A stretch of 64,000 nt of DNA from Nitrosomonadales bacterium (GTDB lineage: Bacteria; Pseudomonadota; Gammaproteobacteria; Burkholderiales; Gallionellaceae), in assembly GCA_016721605.1 (NCBI GenBank), contig JADKHS010000036.1:62001-126000 (forward strand), given 5' to 3'. The notes under the pieces were generated by a model. It was not told where the DNA came from. It saw only the letters and a program-made list of their open reading frames with translations, and did no database searches. The position numbers were made by a program, and so were the translations under genes. Below are positions 47,889-57,037 of this stretch, piece after piece; position 1 is the first letter of the stretch, and every line of letters starts with the position of its first letter.

Positions 47889-48447
47889 GGAATCTCCTTA
47901 TAGAGGGTGGAATAGGGTGTTTGTGTTTGCCACAGAGGGAGATGTCATCAGTGGACAATGCACTCCTAGCATATCAGGCAGGATTAAGGAAATGCCGGAG
48001 CGTAGTATAGGAAAAATAAACACTCTTTTTTACTAAATGATGACTATCACACAAATCGGATGTTTAGGCAAAGATCCTTCTGAACGATCACAAAAACATC
48101 AGATTTTGCTTGAAGGTGTAATCTATACTTAATGGTGAAGATAGGCTGAGCTGGCTTAAACTGTTTAACGAAGTAGATATACGATGCAGAAAATTGCCGA
48201 TGCTTTTGGGACGCATTATTTCACTGTCAGCAGCGCACTCCACAAAATTTCGCCTTAACTTATGGTGGCAAGACCTGATGCCATAGGATAATTCGTGACG
48301 ATGCCTCGTCTTCGAATTACTGGTTGGCTTACGATGGCCGTGATGGCATCCGTGGTGCTTGCCATGGCGATAACGTGGGTGATATAACTTCGAATTGTTG
48401 CGATAAAGCCGAGTTCGACTATTGATTTTTACACAAGGATATTTTCA
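47889..48447. other. long intergenic, possible transposase relic
   Basis: 559 bases with no whole gene. Around 48183-48258 a short frame reads QKIADAFGTHYFTVSSAL, like the C-terminal helix-turn-helix of REP-associated transposases, but too short to be sure. The promoters of the galactose-oxidase-like gene and of the MOSC gene must lie here. Confidence 0.4.
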
Positions 48448-49156
48448 ATGAACAATTCAGGTATACAACTCCTCTCCATTCAGGTTGGCCTACCTAAAAC
48501 ACTGGGTACACCTAACGCCTCAAACACCATGGATCAGGAGTGGACGACCGGCTTTTTCAAGGAAACTGTGCTTGGTTCAGTTTGGGTCGGAACAACTAAC
48601 TTGGCTGGCGACGGGCAAGCCGATCTTCGCGTCCATGGTGGGCCCGATAAAGCGATTAATGTCTATCCTGTCGAACACTACGCATTTTGGCTCGCCGACC
48701 TTGATTTGCAAAGAGTTGCCCAATGGCGCGTTCGGAGAAAACTTTACCGTGGCAGGCCTACTGGAAACAGAGATCTGCATCGGCGATATTTTCGAGGTTG
48801 GTGGCGCATTGGTACAGATTTCTCAACCCCGCCAGCCATGCTGGAAACTCTCTCGCCGATGGAGGGTTCAGGATTTAGTGGCGCGGGTCGTGCGCACGGG
48901 CAAGACAGGTTGGTATTTCCGTGTTCTGCGCGAGGGAAACGTTCAAGCCGGAGCGGCATTGGCCTTGGTGGAACGTCCTTATCCTGAATGGACAGTCGCG
49001 ACCGCAAACAACGTAATGCTCCATCGCAAGGAAAATTATGTGGCTGCACAAGCTCTGGCGGATTGCCCGGCGCTCTCCAGCAGCTGGAAGGCAACCTTGT
49101 CCCGGACGACTTCTACTGAAGTCGCAGCCGACACTTCAGCGCGTAATTTTCAATGA
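48448..49156 (+). CDS. MOSC domain protein (YiiM-like)
   Basis: MOSC proteins bind sulfur carried by molybdenum cofactor; YiiM relatives reduce N-hydroxylated compounds. The first frame gives IQLLSIQVGLPKTLG and LRVHGGPDKAINVYPVEHYA; the second gives NGAFGENFTVAGLLETEICI and QPRQPCWKLSRRW with the conserved Cys of the family, then GKTGWYFRVLREGNVQAGAA. They join at one base near 48718 (LADL then CKELPNGAFGENF). The reconstructed protein has about 235 residues, the usual YiiM size. Likely a sequence error rather than decay. Confidence 0.88.
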
Positions 49157-49377
49157 ACGCCTAATTCCATTTAGTCAGGCGCGCCCAATATAAGTTGGTC
49201 GCGTTGGAATAGATGTATCGGAATTGATCGCTTGCACAGCACCGGGTGGAACATGCGCCAGATTGCAGTGGTCGAGAAGAAAGTGGTTGGGAAGGCTGAG
49301 ATTTTTATGCACAGCCACCCTACATTCCAACTTGGGAGAAGAGAGGAAGGCTGCTTGATTATTTTATCTTGGTTGCA
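49157..49377. other. intergenic, convergent genes
   Basis: 221 bases between the convergent MOSC and tpx genes. I see no coding frame and no clear terminator hairpin. Confidence 0.5.
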
Positions 49378-49905
49378 TTAGTGTTGTGTTAGTGCATTTA
49401 TCGCTGCTGGGTAGTCGGGTTCATGCGTGATGTCGTCCACTAGTTCTGCGTGCAACACGTGGTTATTTTCATCCAGCACCAGCACAGCACGTGCGGTTAA
49501 GCCGCGTAATATGGAATCAGCGATTTTTACGCCATAGTTCCGCATGAAATCCCGTCCGCGCATCAGGGACAGCGTGGTGACATTATCCAATCCTTCAGCC
49601 ACGCAAAAGCGGCTCATGGCAAATGGCAAATCGGCGGAAATCACCAGCACCACTGTGTTGTCGAGCTTGCTTGCCGCTTCGTTAAATTTGCGCGTAGAAG
49701 TGGCGCATACGGCGGTATCTAAACTAGGCACAATGTTAAGAACCTTGCGCTTACCGGCAAAATCTTTTAACGCCACATCTTTCAGGTCTTTGTCCACTAG
49801 CGTGAATTCAGGGGCAATTTGACCAACGGTTGGAAAAGTACCGAACAATGTAATGGGCGTACCGTTCAAGGTGACAGCAGGGTTAGTTAAAGTTTCATTA
49901 GCCAT
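49378..49905 (-). CDS. tpx: thiol peroxidase Tpx
   Basis: Tpx is an atypical two-cysteine peroxiredoxin that reduces peroxides with thioredoxin. The 175 residues show the peroxidatic Cys in PSLDTAVCATSTRKF, the resolving Cys in FAMSRFCVAEGL and the family C-terminus DITHEPDYPAAINAL. A purine-rich ribosome site (AAGAAGAAAG) precedes the ATG. It lies 26 bases downstream of gcvP on the same strand, so it may be read through from the glycine operon. Confidence 0.96.
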   Translation of the reverse strand: MANETLTNPAVTLNGTPITLFGTFPTVGQIAPEFTLVDKDLKDVALKDFAGKRKVLNIVPSLDTAVCATSTRKFNEAASKLDNTVVLVISADLPFAMSRFCVAEGLDNVTTLSLMRGRDFMRNYGVKIADSILRGLTARAVLVLDENNHVLHAELVDDITHEPDYPAAINALTQH

Positions 49906-49931
49906 GATTTCTTTCTTCTTGTTAAGGTGTG

Positions 49932-52802
49932 TTACAGCGCATCATCTGCATACGCTTGTATTGGTGGGCAAGCACAAATCAGATTTTTATCACCACGGAC
50001 ATTGTCTACACGGGCAACACTTGGCCAAAATTTGTTGTCTTGTACCCACTTTAATGGATAAACCGCTTTTTCGCGCGAATAGCTGTGTTTCCAATTGCTC
50101 GTGAGAGCTGATTTCGCTGTATGCGGTGCATTTTTAAGTACGTTATCTTCTTTATCCGCTTTACCTGTAATTACTTCATCAATTTCTTTACGTATAGAAA
50201 TCATAGCGGAGCAAAAACGATCCAATTCTTCTTTTGATTCACTTTCTGTTGGTTCAATCATCAATGTATCGGCTACCGGGAATGAAACTGTCGGTGCATG
50301 ATATCCATAATCCATTAATCGCTTTGCAATGTCCCCTACTTCGATACCGGCTTCTTTTTTAAATGCAACGCAGGCTAAAATCATTTCGTGCGCGCAACGT
50401 CCATTTGCACCACTGTATAAAGTAGGAAAATGATCTTTTAATGAGTCTTTAATGTAGTTGGCATTTAAAATTGCGATGCGTGTTGCTTCGGTAACGCCAT
50501 TGTTGCCTAGCATTTTTATATATCCATAAGATATCAATAGAATTAGTGCACTACCGTAAGGTGCCGCGGATACTGCGTGTATGCCATTCCCTCCCCCAGT
50601 TTTAACTAATGAATGCGAAGGCAAAAAAGGAGCCAGGTGTTTTGCAACGCCAATGGGTCCCATACCTGGGCCGCCGCCACCGTGAGGAATTGCAAAAGTT
50701 TTATGTAAATTCAAGTGGCAAACATCAGCGCCAATATTTCCGGGGCTGGTTAGGCCTACTTGTGCATTCATGTTGGCGCCATCCATATAAACTTGTCCGC
50801 CATTTTCATGAATGATGTTGGTAATCTCGATAATACTTTCTTCGTAAACACCGTGAGTGCTTGGGTATGTAATCATTAAACATGCCAAGTTATCTTTATG
50901 CTGAACGGCTTTTTCACGCAATTCATTTACATCAATATTTCCTACTTTGTCGCATTTCACCAAGACTATCTTTAGGCCACACATTGCAGCACTGGCAGGA
51001 TTGGTGCCATGTGCCGATGTCGGAATTAACGCAATATTTCTGTGCGCATCACCACGTGATTGATGGTATGCCTGAATGACCAATAATCCGGCATATTCGC
51101 CTTGAGCGCCGCTGTTGGGCTGAAAACTCATTTTTTCGAAACCCGTAATCTCACTTAATGATTTGTCCAGGTCATCGATTATTTCATGGTAACCCGCCGC
51201 TTGTTCAGCGGGTACAAAGGGGTGGATATGGGCAAATTCGGGCCATGTAATAGGCATTAATTCGGAGGCGGCATTTAATTTCATAGTACAAGAGCCTAAT
51301 GAAATCATGGAATGCGTCAAAGATAAATCCTTGTTTTCCAATCGCTTGATATACCGCATTAGCTCGGATTCGGAATGATAAATATTAAATACAGGATGTT
51401 GAAGGATAAAAGATTGACGATTTTTGATCAAAGATTGTTGATTAAAAATCTGTTCTTCAGTAATTTTAGAAGTGGTTTTGCCAATGGCTTGTGCAAATAC
51501 ACTAATAAGCGCATTTAAATCATCGGCATCGATAGTTTGATCAACAGAGATAGTAATTGCATCATCCGTATAACGGAAATTAATTTGCGCTGCTTGCGCT
51601 AATTGCTTAATTTTCGCATTGTCTGTTCCATTTATTTTGATGGTATCAAAATAAATTTCATCTTCAATGATATAGCCTAATTTTCTTAACTCAGTTGCCA
51701 ATGCTATAGCAGTAAAATGTACTTGTTGTGCAATCCCTTTGAGGCCTTCCGGGCCGTGATATACCGCATACATACTTGCCATAATGGCTAATAATGCTTG
51801 CGCGGTACAAATGTTGGAGGTGGCTTTGTCTCTACGTATGTGTTGCTCGCGCGTTTGTAATGCCATACGTAATGCTTGATTTCCGTCCGCATCAATCGAA
51901 ACACCAATGATGCGACCGGGAATGGATCGTTTATATTCTTCACGGCAAGCAAAATATGCAGCGTGCGGGCCGCCGTAACCCATAGGGACACCAAAGCGTT
52001 GTGTGGAACCAACAACAACATCAGCTCCCCATTCGCCTGGAGGGGTCAGTAATACTAAACTCAGTATATCGGCTGCTACAGCAATGGTGGTTCCATTTGC
52101 TTTTGCCCTTGCTACAAAGTCGGCGTAATCGTGAACTTTGCCATCAGCGGTTGGATATTGAAGCAATGCCCCGTAAATACTGCTATCTAACGCTCCGGTT
52201 TTAAAGTCACCAATCACTAATTCAATCCCCATTGGAGTTGAACGTGTTTTTAATAAATCGATAGTTTGCGGATAACATTCGTTGGAAACGAAAAACTTGT
52301 TCGCTCCATTTTCAATTGCTCCGTGCGTGCGATTATTGAACAACATTGCCATTGCTTCAGCTGCTGCAGTGGATTCATCCAGCAATGATGCATTTGCTAT
52401 TTCCATTCCGGTTAAATCCATAATCATGGTTTGGAAATTCAACAGCGCCTCTAAACGGCCTTGTGAAATTTCTGCCTGATAAGGCGTGTAAGCGGTATAC
52501 CAACCCGGATTTTCTAAAACATTTCTCTGGATAACAGGAGGAATTATTGTGTTGTAATAACCTAAACCAATATAGGTTTTAAAAATTTTATTCTTTGCCG
52601 CAACACCACGTAAATGCTTGTGGTATTGGTATTCAGTCATCCCAGATGGTAAGTTCAATGGTTTTTTTAAGCGGATCGCAGCAGGAATGGTCTGATCAAT
52701 TAATTCATCTACAGAACCTGCACCAATTGTATCAAGCATTGCCTTAACATCATTTTTGCGCGGACCGTTATGACGGTTTACAAATTTATCGGTTGTAATC
52801 AT
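49932..52802 (-). CDS. gcvP: glycine dehydrogenase (P protein)
   Basis: GcvP is the PLP-dependent decarboxylating subunit of the glycine cleavage system. The 956-residue single-chain form is intact. The PLP lysine lies in CHLNLHKTFAIPHGGGGPG. Other family stretches: FVNRHNGPRKNDVKAMLDTI at the start, SLGSCTMKLNAASELMPITW and AHGTNPASAAM. It follows gcvH by about 70 bases. Codon composition is more AT-rich than the genes to its right. Confidence 0.97.
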   Translation of the reverse strand: MITTDKFVNRHNGPRKNDVKAMLDTIGAGSVDELIDQTIPAAIRLKKPLNLPSGMTEYQYHKHLRGVAAKNKIFKTYIGLGYYNTIIPPVIQRNVLENPGWYTAYTPYQAEISQGRLEALLNFQTMIMDLTGMEIANASLLDESTAAAEAMAMLFNNRTHGAIENGANKFFVSNECYPQTIDLLKTRSTPMGIELVIGDFKTGALDSSIYGALLQYPTADGKVHDYADFVARAKANGTTIAVAADILSLVLLTPPGEWGADVVVGSTQRFGVPMGYGGPHAAYFACREEYKRSIPGRIIGVSIDADGNQALRMALQTREQHIRRDKATSNICTAQALLAIMASMYAVYHGPEGLKGIAQQVHFTAIALATELRKLGYIIEDEIYFDTIKINGTDNAKIKQLAQAAQINFRYTDDAITISVDQTIDADDLNALISVFAQAIGKTTSKITEEQIFNQQSLIKNRQSFILQHPVFNIYHSESELMRYIKRLENKDLSLTHSMISLGSCTMKLNAASELMPITWPEFAHIHPFVPAEQAAGYHEIIDDLDKSLSEITGFEKMSFQPNSGAQGEYAGLLVIQAYHQSRGDAHRNIALIPTSAHGTNPASAAMCGLKIVLVKCDKVGNIDVNELREKAVQHKDNLACLMITYPSTHGVYEESIIEITNIIHENGGQVYMDGANMNAQVGLTSPGNIGADVCHLNLHKTFAIPHGGGGPGMGPIGVAKHLAPFLPSHSLVKTGGGNGIHAVSAAPYGSALILLISYGYIKMLGNNGVTEATRIAILNANYIKDSLKDHFPTLYSGANGRCAHEMILACVAFKKEAGIEVGDIAKRLMDYGYHAPTVSFPVADTLMIEPTESESKEELDRFCSAMISIRKEIDEVITGKADKEDNVLKNAPHTAKSALTSNWKHSYSREKAVYPLKWVQDNKFWPSVARVDNVRGDKNLICACPPIQAYADDAL

Positions 52803-52873
52803 TGCTGGCTTTATTTTTTAAAGGAGTATAAATAGGTATTAGAAACGGGAATTATCCCATTCATTACAGCGTC

Positions 52874-53274
52874 TTAATGTGCTTCACTGTCGACTAGCGT
52901 CTGATACGCGGTAGCATCCATTAACGTGTCTACATCAGCGGCGTTATCTGGCTTTATTTTGAACATCCACGCGGAATAAGGATCTGCATTGATCTTTTCT
53001 GGCGCATCGCTGAGTTCAGAATTAACCCCGACCACTACACCGGTAACAGGTGCATAAATGTCAGCCGCAGCTTTTACTGATTCTACTACTGCGCATTCTT
53101 CTTTGGCTTTCAGTTGGCGGCCAACTGCTGGATTTTCCACGAATACCATGTCGCCCAGCAGCTCTTGTGCGTGTTGGGTAATGCCAACCGTGATCGTACC
53201 GTCGGTCTCTTTTTGACCCACTCGTGGGCTGCGGTGTACTTCAGGTTACTTGGCAGATTGTTTGAATTGCTCAT
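52874..53274 (-). CDS. gcvH: glycine cleavage H protein
   Basis: GcvH carries the lipoyl arm between P, T and L proteins. ATG at 53274, behind GGAGGATAT, gives MSNSNNLPSNLKYTAAHEWV; one A too few in the run near 53213 breaks the frame, and adding it joins KKETDGTITVGITQHAQELL. The lipoyl lysine lies in AVVESVKAAADIYAP. The rebuilt protein has 133 residues, close to the normal 125-130. It lies between gcvT and gcvP. Confidence 0.95.
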
Positions 53275-53299
53275 GGTTATATCCTCCAATAAAGTAAAA

Positions 53300-54382
53300 T
53301 TAGATTAAGCCTTTGCCGTTACGTACGAACGGGTATTTCACTACCTTAGCTGCCAGCATTTTATCGCGAATCGCCACCTGTACCGTGTCGCCTATTTGTA
53401 CCGTGGAGGGTATACGTGCCAAGGCGATTGATTGATTCAGCGTGGGTGAAAAACTACCGCTGGTAATTTCGCCATCGCCATGGTCGCTGTGTACCACTTG
53501 GTGGTCACGGAGCACCCCGCGATCCTGTAAGACAAGGCCGACTAACTTTCGGGTTTTAGGTTTTGTGACGAGTGCAGCTTTACCGATGAAGTCGCGTTCA
53601 CTCACCAGATCTACCGTCCACGCCAGCCCGGCTTCCAATGGGTTTATGGTTTCGTCCATGTCATGACCGTACAGGTTCATGCCGGCTTCCAGGCGTAATG
53701 TGTCACGTGCGCCTAGCCCGATAGGTTTCACTCCCGCGTCATTCAGTGTTTGCCAGAAGGAAGGGGCAGCCTTGGCCGGTAGCATGATCTCGAAGCCATC
53801 TTCACCCGTATAGCCAGTCCGGGCGATAAACATCGAATTGCACTCTACGGCATTGAAGGGTTTGAGCCCTTCCGCCAACTTTTGCGCTTCGGGCAAGGCC
53901 TGCCATAGCTTTGCCGCCGCATTGGGTCCTTGCACCGCGATCATCGCCAAATCATTGCGTGAAGTGATCTGCAATTGTGGCGCGCGGATGGTTGCCTGTT
54001 CAATCATCCATGCAATATCTTTATCGGCTGTACCTGCATTCACGACGATGCGAAACCACATTTCATTCATGAAGTACACGATGAGGTCGTCGATCACACC
54101 ACCATCTGGACGCAACAGGCAGGAATACAGCGCCTTTCCGGAAGATTGCAGTTTGTCCACGTTGTTTGCCAACAGATAGCGCAAGAAGTCGCGCACCCCT
54201 TCGCCTTTCATATCAACCACTCGCATATGCGAGACATCAAACATGCCGGCATCGCGACGTACTTGATGGTGTTCGTCAAGTTGTGAACCGTAATGCAACG
54301 GCATATCCCAGCCGCCAAAATCAACCATCTTTGCGCCCATTGCGCGGTGTGCTGCATTCAGAGGAGTTTGTTCGAGTGTCAT
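53300..54382 (-). CDS. gcvT: glycine cleavage T protein (aminomethyltransferase)
   Basis: GcvT transfers the aminomethyl carbon from GcvH to tetrahydrofolate, releasing ammonia. 360 residues; family stretches HRAMGAKMVDFGGWDMPLHY, FDVSHMRVVDM and RTGYTGEDGFEI. It is the first gene of the gcvT-gcvH-gcvP operon, directly after the riboswitch and its terminator hairpin. The L protein (lpd) is not in this window. Confidence 0.97.
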   Translation of the reverse strand: MTLEQTPLNAAHRAMGAKMVDFGGWDMPLHYGSQLDEHHQVRRDAGMFDVSHMRVVDMKGEGVRDFLRYLLANNVDKLQSSGKALYSCLLRPDGGVIDDLIVYFMNEMWFRIVVNAGTADKDIAWMIEQATIRAPQLQITSRNDLAMIAVQGPNAAAKLWQALPEAQKLAEGLKPFNAVECNSMFIARTGYTGEDGFEIMLPAKAAPSFWQTLNDAGVKPIGLGARDTLRLEAGMNLYGHDMDETINPLEAGLAWTVDLVSERDFIGKAALVTKPKTRKLVGLVLQDRGVLRDHQVVHSDHGDGEITSGSFSPTLNQSIALARIPSTVQIGDTVQVAIRDKMLAAKVVKYPFVRNGKGLI

Positions 54383-54401
54383 GAGTAATCTTTCAAAAAA
54401 T

Positions 54402-54433
54402 AAAAAAGGCGAGGCAGAAATATCTGCCTCGCC
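54402..54433 (-). terminator. riboswitch expression-platform terminator
   Basis: On the minus strand ggcgaggcagatatttctgc with its 3' partner (54408-54433) forms a long stem followed by six T (54402-54407). It sits between the glycine aptamers and gcvT, where glycine binding would be expected to suppress it and let transcription through. Confidence 0.85.
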
Positions 54434-54434
54434 C

Positions 54435-54595
54435 CATCTGTCCTCTTTACCTGAGAGATTACGAATAAATCCGTGTGTGCCCCTTCGGTGGCTGTGTAAA
54501 CAGCACTCTCCAGATTTGCCTGTGCCAACAGTTCTTGAGCCTGAGCGGTTACGGGTGTTGCGCCTTCGGCAATGCGCCTGTACTCACTACTTACT
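54435..54595 (-). promoter_or_regulatory. tandem glycine riboswitch
   Basis: Two similar units read in the minus direction. Unit 1: gccgaaggcgcaacacccgt then ccgctcaggctcaagaac. Unit 2: tctggagagtgctgtttaca, accgaaggggcacacac, then aatctctcaggtaaagagga. The CCGAAGG.GCA, GGAGAGT and CTCAGG pieces are hallmarks of gcvT-type glycine aptamers. It lies directly before gcvT, with a terminator stem after it. Confidence 0.92.
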
Positions 54596-54807
54596 AGGCA
54601 GCATGTTCTTCCATTGGTTTAAACGGCAGGTAGAACTATACCGGAATAAGGGGGTGGACGGCAAACAATGCACATAAATTTGCGTGGGGTATTCATTTCA
54701 GGGCATAATCCGTGCCCTTATACGTGCGTCAACGCATGATGCTTTAAGTTATTTAAGCTCTCAATAAGTTTTTTAAGTCCTCAATTTTCATGTTTAAGGA
54801 AGCCAAA

Positions 54808-55029
54808 ATGAAAACCGACATTCATCCGCAATACGATGAGATTGTAGTTACTTGCAGTTGTGGCAACACTTTTAAAACCAGGTCCACAATGGGTAAACCG
54901 CTGCATGTAGAAGTCTGCTCGGACTGTCATCCCTTTTATACTGGCACACAAAAAATCGTGGATACCGCTGGTCGAGTGGAGAGGTTCCGTCAAAAATATG
55001 GCAAGCCCGGTGCGAAACCTGCACCGTAA
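54808..55029 (+). CDS. rpmE: 50S ribosomal protein L31
   Basis: L31, 73 residues, of the zinc-binding (C+) type: Cys pairs in VVTCSCGNTF and VEVCSDCHPFYTGTQK, then DTAGRVERFRQKY. I start at ATG 54808 (MKTDIHPQYDEIVV), the family N-terminus, preceded by AAGGAAG; an earlier in-frame ATG at 54790 would add six residues. A terminator follows. Confidence 0.95.
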   Translation: MKTDIHPQYDEIVVTCSCGNTFKTRSTMGKPLHVEVCSDCHPFYTGTQKIVDTAGRVERFRQKYGKPGAKPAP

Positions 55030-55055
55030 TGAAACGGAATGATAAGCAGCAATTG

Positions 55056-55080
55056 AAAGGCAGCGGACGCTGCCTTTTTT
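55056..55080 (+). terminator. rho-independent terminator of rpmE
   Basis: aaaggcagcg pairs with cgctgcctttt around a short loop, followed by a T-run. It lies about 30 bases past the rpmE stop. Confidence 0.9.
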
Positions 55081-55168
55081 GTTTTTAATTTCAAGCAGGG
55101 TAGTGGCTACCTGAATGTTCTATAAACTTACACTCGGACAGCGCATCAATGTCTTGGAATAAGCGCGC

Positions 55169-56839
55169 ATGTTTTCCTATCCCCCGATACAAGAACACCC
55201 GATTACGATAGCTAAAGCTTGGTTGCTGGCATTGCTGTGTGCAGTGTGGTTAGGCACAGGGTTGGTAGGGCATGACCCGTGGCAGTCAGACGATGCTTAT
55301 AGTTTTGGGTTGGTCTATCACATCCTGCAAAGCGGTGATTGGTTAGTTCCCACCTTGGCTGGCGAACCCCATATGGACAAGCCACCGCTGTTCTACATGA
55401 CAGCCGCGCTTTTCGCCAAACTATTTTCCCCCTTGCTTGAGCTACATGATGGCGCGCGCTTAGCAAGCGGTTTTTATACTGCTCTTACGTTGTTGTTCAT
55501 TGGGCTGTCAGGACGCGAATTATTCGGGAGGGGCCGCGGTTGGCCTGCTGCGATCATTTTGATCGGCTGCCTCGGCATGCTAGTACGCTCACATGAGCTC
55601 ATCACCGATCTTGCTTTGCTCACTGGCTGCGCCATGATGCTATACGGCTACACTTTAAGTCTGCGCCGTACTTTATTGGCAGGCATGCTCATAGGTAATG
55701 GCATTGGCATTGGCTTTATGTCCAAGGGATTTATCGCCCCCACGCTGTTCGTATTGATCAGTACCGCACTGCTGTTATTCCACACATGGCGCATGCGTTC
55801 CTTCCTTTTCAGCTTGGGTATCGCACTGCTGTTTGCGTTACCTTGGCTAACAGTCTGGCCTTTTTTGTTGTACCAACGTTCGCCAGAGCTATTTATGGAA
55901 TGGTTTTGGACGCTTAACATCGGCCATTGGCTTGGCTATATTCAAGGTGGTGATTATGCAGAGGCGTTATATTACGTAAAAATATTGCCTTGGTTCGCTT
56001 GGCCTGCCTTGCCATTGGCTGCTTGGGCGGTGTGGGAGGCACGGAGAAGAGTGCTGCATGAAGCGGAATTTCAGCTGTTGTTGGTAAGCTTTTTTGTGAT
56101 GTTGCTGACGTTGAGTGTGCTACCCAATATCAAGGAAGTGTTCGCGTTGCCCATACTATTACCGCTAACGCTGCTTGCCAATGCGGCTCTTCCCACCCTG
56201 CGTCGGGGAGCGGCCAACGCGCTAGATTGGTTCGGCATCATGACTTTCGGTTTTGTCGCCATCTTGATGTGGTGGGGCTGGGCTGGGCTGTTACGGGATA
56301 ATCATGCCAAGATTACGCGTTGGCTAAAAGATTATCAGCCTGGTTTCGAACCTGCGTTCCATGCGACAACATTCTGGGTCGCACTGACCTTCACCGTGCT
56401 GTGGGTGCTGCTGGTGTGGCGGGTTGGACGCTCCATGCGCCGCGCCGTGCTTAACTGGGCCGGCGGCGTGACTTTATTGTGGGTGCTTGCCATGACACTA
56501 TGGCTTCCATGGTTGGACAACGGCAAGAGCTATCGCGGCATGGTGGTTTCCCTTAAGCAGGCCATGCCCAAACATCATGGTTGTGTCGCAAGTCTGGATG
56601 TAGGTGATACCCAGCGTGCCATGTTGCAGTACCTGGGAAATATAACCACACACAAACAAGCGCAACGTGTATGTGATTTGCTGTTGGTGCATGGAGAGCG
56701 TGCCACTAGGTTAGCGGAAGAAGAAAGAGCTTGGGTCAAGCTATGGGAAGGCAACCGCAAGGGGGTTAAGTCGGAGCCTTTCCGTTTGTATCAACGCACC
56801 GAAGCAATTACACAAAGGCCAGAAATCCCACAGCCATAG
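55169..56839 (+). CDS. GT39/ArnT-like membrane glycosyltransferase
   Basis: A 556-residue polytopic membrane protein with about 11-12 hydrophobic segments. The first periplasmic loop has DPWQSDDAYSFGLVYHILQ and then GEPHMDKPPLFYM, the acidic residue and PPL motif of GT39/ArnT-type polyprenyl-phosphate-sugar transferases. Members move a sugar or aminoarabinose from a lipid carrier onto lipid A or protein; which applies here is not determinable. It stands alone after rpmE. Start taken at ATG 55169 with no good ribosome site, so a few codons either way are possible. Confidence 0.85.
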   Translation: MFSYPPIQEHPITIAKAWLLALLCAVWLGTGLVGHDPWQSDDAYSFGLVYHILQSGDWLVPTLAGEPHMDKPPLFYMTAALFAKLFSPLLELHDGARLASGFYTALTLLFIGLSGRELFGRGRGWPAAIILIGCLGMLVRSHELITDLALLTGCAMMLYGYTLSLRRTLLAGMLIGNGIGIGFMSKGFIAPTLFVLISTALLLFHTWRMRSFLFSLGIALLFALPWLTVWPFLLYQRSPELFMEWFWTLNIGHWLGYIQGGDYAEALYYVKILPWFAWPALPLAAWAVWEARRRVLHEAEFQLLLVSFFVMLLTLSVLPNIKEVFALPILLPLTLLANAALPTLRRGAANALDWFGIMTFGFVAILMWWGWAGLLRDNHAKITRWLKDYQPGFEPAFHATTFWVALTFTVLWVLLVWRVGRSMRRAVLNWAGGVTLLWVLAMTLWLPWLDNGKSYRGMVVSLKQAMPKHHGCVASLDVGDTQRAMLQYLGNITTHKQAQRVCDLLLVHGERATRLAEEERAWVKLWEGNRKGVKSEPFRLYQRTEAITQRPEIPQP

Positions 56840-57037
56840 TTTCATATCAGTTCATTTGAGATGGGTTGTCAATAATGGACACCATAAACTCATGGTCAAT
56901 CTCTTTTCGCAGAACCAGCGGTTAAACGCAGCGATATTAATAAAATCAACTCGCTGCTTAACCCGTTGGACTCCACGATTGCCAGCTGGCCTCACGAGGC
57001 CGCACACACCAATGGCGATCGAGCCCCATAACGTGAA
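56840..57037. other. intergenic, no gene recognised
   Basis: 198 bases between convergent genes; one frame (LNAAILIKSTRCL and so on) is open but has no family resemblance. No strong terminator stem seen. Confidence 0.4.
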
